From Trichomonas tenax (Eukaryota > Parabasalia > Trichomonadida > Trichomonadidae), in NCBI GenBank assembly GCA_023091735.1, contig JALKBU010001020.1, positions 1-18,302 on the forward strand: a stretch of 18,302 bases of DNA, read 5' to 3'. The notes beneath the pieces were generated by a model. It was not told the origin of the DNA. It ran no database searches and saw only the letters and a list, made by a program, of their open reading frames with translations. Position 1 is the first letter of the stretch. Each line of letters begins with the position of its first letter. Both the position numbers and the translations under genes were made by a program. Of the stretch, positions 14,546 through 18,302 are shown in pieces.

Positions 14546-16615
14546 ATGCAAAATACTGATTTTAGGCCTATAAAAAGTAGGTTCACGATAAGCAAAGAGT
14601 CCAATGATCGTTTTGCGCCTGTTGAAAGAGGTCTTTCGAATCAGAATCCAAAAAAACGTAATAATCTGCTTCAAATCTCAAAAGAGAACTTGAACGTAGG
14701 TCAAATGGATACTCCAAAGAAAGAAAAGATGAGAAGGAGGTCATTCAGCATCGAAAAACCAGTGAATCAAATTAGGCAAAATGAGATTGAAGATGATGAT
14801 TTGGTTTTGGAGGGTATAATGGATAGCTTCATTGATGATATCAACATCAATTCTGATCCTGAGGTCGTATCAAGTGTTTCGATTTCAATCGATAAATCTG
14901 AAGTGAAGATTGATGAAGATGTTGAAGAAAACAAACCAAAGTCTCTGGATGCGCAAGATATGCTGCTTAACACGATCTCTGAGATCATTGATAAAATATC
15001 TGATGGAACAATCGATTATAGGTTATCTGCTGTATCAAATTTCGAAATACTCGAGCGTCTTATGACATCTTTCACTGATATTATTGATCAAAATTTCATC
15101 CAAAAACAAACAACGAGAATCAATGAAATTTTGTTGTCTTTCAATCAACATGCCAAAATATATATCTCCTTTATGGAAAATAGTTACGCAGAACCTGTGG
15201 CTGAGAAAGATATATCGAATTTTGATCAGATATTGAAAATCAGTCACTTATTAATAACAAAATTCAAGCAAGATACAATCATTGATACAATTATTCTGTG
15301 CTTTCAATCATCAAATAAACAAATACGAAAGAAAGCATTGCAATTCATTGTTTCGATATTAAATCATCACAATTTGTCCAAAATATTGTTCATTATAGGT
15401 CGAAGACTTACACTGATTCCATCCTTTGGCATAACAGAGTCGCTGCAGCTCATTAAATATGTTTTTGATCAAAATGAATTCGCAACATCAAAAATATCAA
15501 ACAAATTGATGAATTGCATTGTGTACGGTATCTGCGCTACCCACAGAGCTCCACATTATCTTTCTTTCAAGGAGAAACTGATCGAAACTGAATTGAAGAT
15601 TGCAGAAATTAATCCAATTTACATGTATTTCTTCAGGAAATTCACTATTGATTGTTTCCCCAGTCTCGATTGCTTCAGGACAACGATATTTTTCGATGAA
15701 CTCATTCGTTTGTTCACATATCCAATCGATATCAATGAATCTATGTGGAATCGAGTTATTTCACATTTAACGAGCCACCATCCACTTGTTGTCGTCAACA
15801 CAATGATGTTTATATCCAAAACGAACAGAACAGGGCTCATGAAAAATTTTGATTTCAAAAATGTCGTTACATTCCTTCAACAGAACATTTCTTCACATTG
15901 GAGTAATGAAATAAGACAGCAATCTGCCTCGTTCCTCTCCGAACTCAGCTCTTCTGGTTTCTACAGTAGTGAAAGCAGTAGTCCCGAAGCAGTGAAAAAA
16001 TGGCGGGAAATTGCTTCACTCGCAAACAGCGATCTCGAAATTCCATTCAGAAGCAGCATCGAAAAGACTGATATTGCTGCTGATAGAAAGAACTTGATTG
16101 AGGCAATCAGCACAATAGGATCACATAATGTCGATGACGTTCTTAACACAGTTTCCAAAAAATTGACTGATCATTGCTACAACAGCGATTTTGTTCGTGT
16201 TGTTCACGCAATGATTCCTCGGATGATTTCTTCACCAAAATCGAGACAATTTGCACATAAAATTGCGGCACTTTCAGTATTTAGGGGATCCAATGTTCTT
16301 AAAAACACAACTGAGCTCTTGATTGGATTCCTTTTTGAAGGAAATGCTGAAGAAAAGAAAGAAGCAAGACTCTGCTTGCAGGAATTTAATCCTTCTGTTG
16401 AGACAAGTATAATGAAATTGATTATTTCAAGAATCAGAAATTCAATCTCATCAAATGCAGATGAAATTGCGCTATATTTGTCTGATATGGTACCAAAGCA
16501 CAAAGGAATATTTACACCAGCAGATTTGCTCCTTCTTTTACCTCATTGTAATGAAAAGCATGAAAATGTCTCTCATGCATTGAAGGTGATCGAAACTTAT
16601 CTTGTTGTTAACTAA
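14546..16615 (+). CDS. HEAT/ARM-like helical repeat protein, function unknown
   Basis: This intact 689-residue frame has an ATG directly preceded by Inr motifs. Residues 1-~80 are basic and probably disordered, with a candidate phosphorylation site RRRSFS at ~63-68. Residues ~80-130 are acidic (IEDDDLVLEGIMDSF, then DEDVEENK). From ~135 to the end the sequence is a continuous run of amphipathic helix pairs typical of HEAT or armadillo solenoids, for example KQIRKKALQFIVSIL, HHPLVVVNTMMFIS and NEIRQQSASFLSELS. There is no signal peptide or membrane segment, so a cytosolic or nuclear scaffold is likely. I cannot assign it to a named family (importin, TOG and condensin-type solenoids were considered, with no diagnostic motif). 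The stop lies 45 bp from the 3' end of the convergent glycine-rich gene. Confidence 0.8.
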   Translation: MQNTDFRPIKSRFTISKESNDRFAPVERGLSNQNPKKRNNLLQISKENLNVGQMDTPKKEKMRRRSFSIEKPVNQIRQNEIEDDDLVLEGIMDSFIDDININSDPEVVSSVSISIDKSEVKIDEDVEENKPKSLDAQDMLLNTISEIIDKISDGTIDYRLSAVSNFEILERLMTSFTDIIDQNFIQKQTTRINEILLSFNQHAKIYISFMENSYAEPVAEKDISNFDQILKISHLLITKFKQDTIIDTIILCFQSSNKQIRKKALQFIVSILNHHNLSKILFIIGRRLTLIPSFGITESLQLIKYVFDQNEFATSKISNKLMNCIVYGICATHRAPHYLSFKEKLIETELKIAEINPIYMYFFRKFTIDCFPSLDCFRTTIFFDELIRLFTYPIDINESMWNRVISHLTSHHPLVVVNTMMFISKTNRTGLMKNFDFKNVVTFLQQNISSHWSNEIRQQSASFLSELSSSGFYSSESSSPEAVKKWREIASLANSDLEIPFRSSIEKTDIAADRKNLIEAISTIGSHNVDDVLNTVSKKLTDHCYNSDFVRVVHAMIPRMISSPKSRQFAHKIAALSVFRGSNVLKNTTELLIGFLFEGNAEEKKEARLCLQEFNPSVETSIMKLIISRIRNSISSNADEIALYLSDMVPKHKGIFTPADLLLLLPHCNEKHENVSHALKVIETYLVVN

Positions 16616-16660
16616 TTTCATGTCATTTATTCTTAAAAGTTTTATTATCACTTAGTATAT

Positions 16661-17608
16661 TTATGTTGCTATAAGAAAATAAAGGTATTGGATGCTTGTT
16701 TTGGGTAAATAATTGCATATGTAAGTATTCAAATTAAAACTAATTTGAATTGGGGTTATTATTGCGGCCCCATTTCCAGATGATGTTTGAGGATCAAAAG
16801 GACCTCTTTCTATTAATGTATTTTGAAAGATTAATTTGGAATAGTGATTTGGTTGATTCGAATGAGTTCCATTCTCAAAAACTGCATTGCATCCAGGATG
16901 GCCGCTAACAAAGGAGGAGCCGCTTGATGAAACTGATGTAAATTGATTTATATTTTGTTGATCAACCACACCAGCGACTCCTCCATAATAGCCACCTCCT
17001 GATCCCGATGCTGGGACCCAAACATCGTCAACTCCTTTCGATCCAATACCGAAAAGATATCCTTTCGTTTGGCTAACATTCAGGTTAATGACAGGAGTGG
17101 CATCAGATGCTGCTCTCATCGAATAACCAAACAAATCACCGCCAGGTGCTCCATATGTTTCAAATACAGATCCGGAGCCACCTGCAGCAACCATAATGCG
17201 ACTACGAAGTGATGCATCTTTATTTTGAGTGGTTTCGGCAATCAACCTTAGATCAGTTGAACCACCTCCACCTCCCGATCCTTCATCATCTCGTGTATCT
17301 GCACCACCTGTTCCGCCTCCATTGTACCCGCCGCTTGCGCATGAATAACTTTGGGCTGATCCGTCCTTTCCTCGCCCTCCAATATAGAGGTAAAGCGTTA
17401 TGGGTTTGTATATTATAATGATACCGGATACATGCGCTCCTGATCCTCCTATATGAGTTAATTCACCTTGGTTACGTCCTGTGCCACCAGATGCACCCCA
17501 TAAATCAATTTGGTACCCATTTGGTTTTAAATAAACTTCAATCGGGCGACAGTTCGATGTATCTGAGCAAGTGTAATTGAATTTTGTTTTTGAAGTAATA
17601 ATTGTCAA
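16661..17608 (-). CDS. ALK-type glycine-rich surface protein, probably 5'-broken
   Basis: The protein matches the Gly_rich domain family (the glycine-rich region of ALK/LTK receptor ectodomains), which trichomonads carry in many copies. In order it shows YTCSDTSNCRPIEVYLK (start of domain), QIDLWGASGGTG (~34-44), a Gly-rich loop with GGGGGSTDLRL (~110-122), SRIMVAAGGSGS (~136-147), GIGSKG, ASGSGGGYYGG, FVSGHPGCNAVF (~230-245), and the closing strand GNGAAIITPI (~276-286). Beyond that the last ~25 residues look like read-through. The open frame begins directly after a TGA; the listed first codon is TTG, and the first in-frame ATG is at 17194, inside the domain. An ATGATG at 17631-17626 opens a one-base-shifted frame that stops at the same point. 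A single indel at the start of the domain would therefore explain the missing ATG. The protein was presumably secreted or surface-bound. Confidence 0.75.
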   Translation of the reverse strand: MTIITSKTKFNYTCSDTSNCRPIEVYLKPNGYQIDLWGASGGTGRNQGELTHIGGSGAHVSGIIIIYKPITLYLYIGGRGKDGSAQSYSCASGGYNGGGTGGADTRDDEGSGGGGGSTDLRLIAETTQNKDASLRSRIMVAAGGSGSVFETYGAPGGDLFGYSMRAASDATPVINLNVSQTKGYLFGIGSKGVDDVWVPASGSGGGYYGGVAGVVDQQNINQFTSVSSSGSSFVSGHPGCNAVFENGTHSNQPNHYSKLIFQNTLIERGPFDPQTSSGNGAAIITPIQISFNLNTYICNYLPKTSIQYLYFLIAT

Positions 17609-17631
17609 TCAAAACAATGTAAATTCATCAT

Positions 17632-18302
17632 AGATACATCAAATTAATTGACGCGTAAATTTCATTTGCCGGCGTAAAATGGCATTTGTCAATGCATTGA
17701 CAACTAAATTTAATATTAACTTTAATATTACGCGTGATATATATATTATGCATCTAGTCTATTCACATAATCTCGTTAATATTCATGTTATTCGATACGA
17801 TTTGTTTTTCTAAGGGATTTTAACATTAAAAAATCTTCATTTATAACAATTTAGAAGGCTTGTCTAAATTTGATACGCAAAGTCGGCGAAACTCGTTTTT
17901 TAACTCACTGTATTAACTTTTTGCTAAGTTATTGAACCCCAATGTACAAAATCCTGTTGTGTAGTTGCTGACCATGATATTTCTGTTACTTTTACAATTT
18001 TCCCGCCAAATATTTTTGTTAACATATGTTCTTGCTTCGTATATAATATGTGTATATATTTTGAAAATAAATTACTGAATTAAAACAGCTCTAAGTCTCT
18101 ATTTCAATGAAAAAATGCAACAAAAGTATTTATGATTAAAAAATTTAAATAATCTTTTGTTAAAAAGGGTGAGAGAAAGCTGAATGCGATGATGATAATA
18201 TGATGGCTTATCACCTGCATATGTATCCTATTAAATATCAATACCCAATCTGTTCATTTTTAGTAATCCTGATTTTATCTCGTTATTATTCACTTGATTT
18301 GT
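17632..18302. other. AT-rich flank with no gene seen
   Basis: No reading frame above background. It contains GACGCGTAAA (17650) and GCCGGCGTAAA (17668), 18 bp apart. Both are variants of the 10-bp motif clustered at 8.1 kb and have the same paired layout (17 bp apart at 8149/8166). The remainder is simple AT-rich sequence. Confidence 0.45.

Noticed and set aside
1..18302. tRNA, rRNA or snRNA genes
   Set aside because: I looked for T-loop (GTTCRA) and acceptor-stem patterns and rRNA-like GC-rich stretches and saw none that hold together.

Overview
The window looks like nuclear DNA of a trichomonad parabasalid, such as Trichomonas or Tritrichomonas. The DNA is strongly AT-rich and the two long reading frames are uninterrupted by introns. 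TCA-type initiator motifs lie just upstream of start codons. The gene content (BspA-like leucine-rich repeats, Pmp-like surface proteins, ALK-type glycine-rich proteins, DUF3447/ankyrin proteins) is the signature of expanded trichomonad families. Genus and species cannot be fixed from the sequence alone.

Left third (1-5.3 kb). Two decayed BspA-like genes face each other: fragments on + at about 100-625, and a frameshifted gene on - at 792-1775. Next comes an intact 1,144-residue minus-strand gene (1817-5251) whose C-terminal half carries hallmarks of ATG2, the autophagy bridge-type lipid-transfer protein.

Middle (5.3-10.3 kb). A plus-strand Pmp-like type I surface-protein gene (about 5970-8137) ends in a clear transmembrane helix and Ser-rich tail. 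It is broken by one in-frame TAA and several frameshifts. After a short region crowded with a 10-bp motif (consensus GAYATGTAAA / GCCACGTAAA) lies an intact DUF3447 plus ankyrin-repeat gene (8699-10282). Its G+C is markedly higher than that of its neighbours.

Intergenic desert (10.3-14.5 kb). No long gene is visible, but the DNA is highly structured. There is a roughly 100-bp inverted-repeat pair about 2.4 kb apart, with a third partial copy. It also holds five stem-loops within 550 bp, a 35-bp inverted repeat inside a decayed minus-strand reading frame, degenerate 46-bp direct repeats and a nine-copy 21-bp minisatellite. The same 10-bp motif recurs here, sometimes as a 16-bp palindrome. This region is the best candidate for something undescribed, possibly a non-autonomous mobile element or a family of structured intergenic repeats.

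Right end (14.5-18.3 kb). An intact 689-residue helical-repeat (HEAT/ARM-like) protein gene on + converges, with a 45-bp gap, on a minus-strand glycine-rich surface-protein gene. That gene lacks an in-frame ATG and is probably broken at its 5' end. The last 0.7 kb holds no recognisable gene.

Overall pattern: intact presumed cellular genes (ATG2-like, DUF3447/ankyrin, HEAT-like) are interspersed with wrecked members of four surface or repeat families. Nothing indicates an operon; adjacent genes appear independent.
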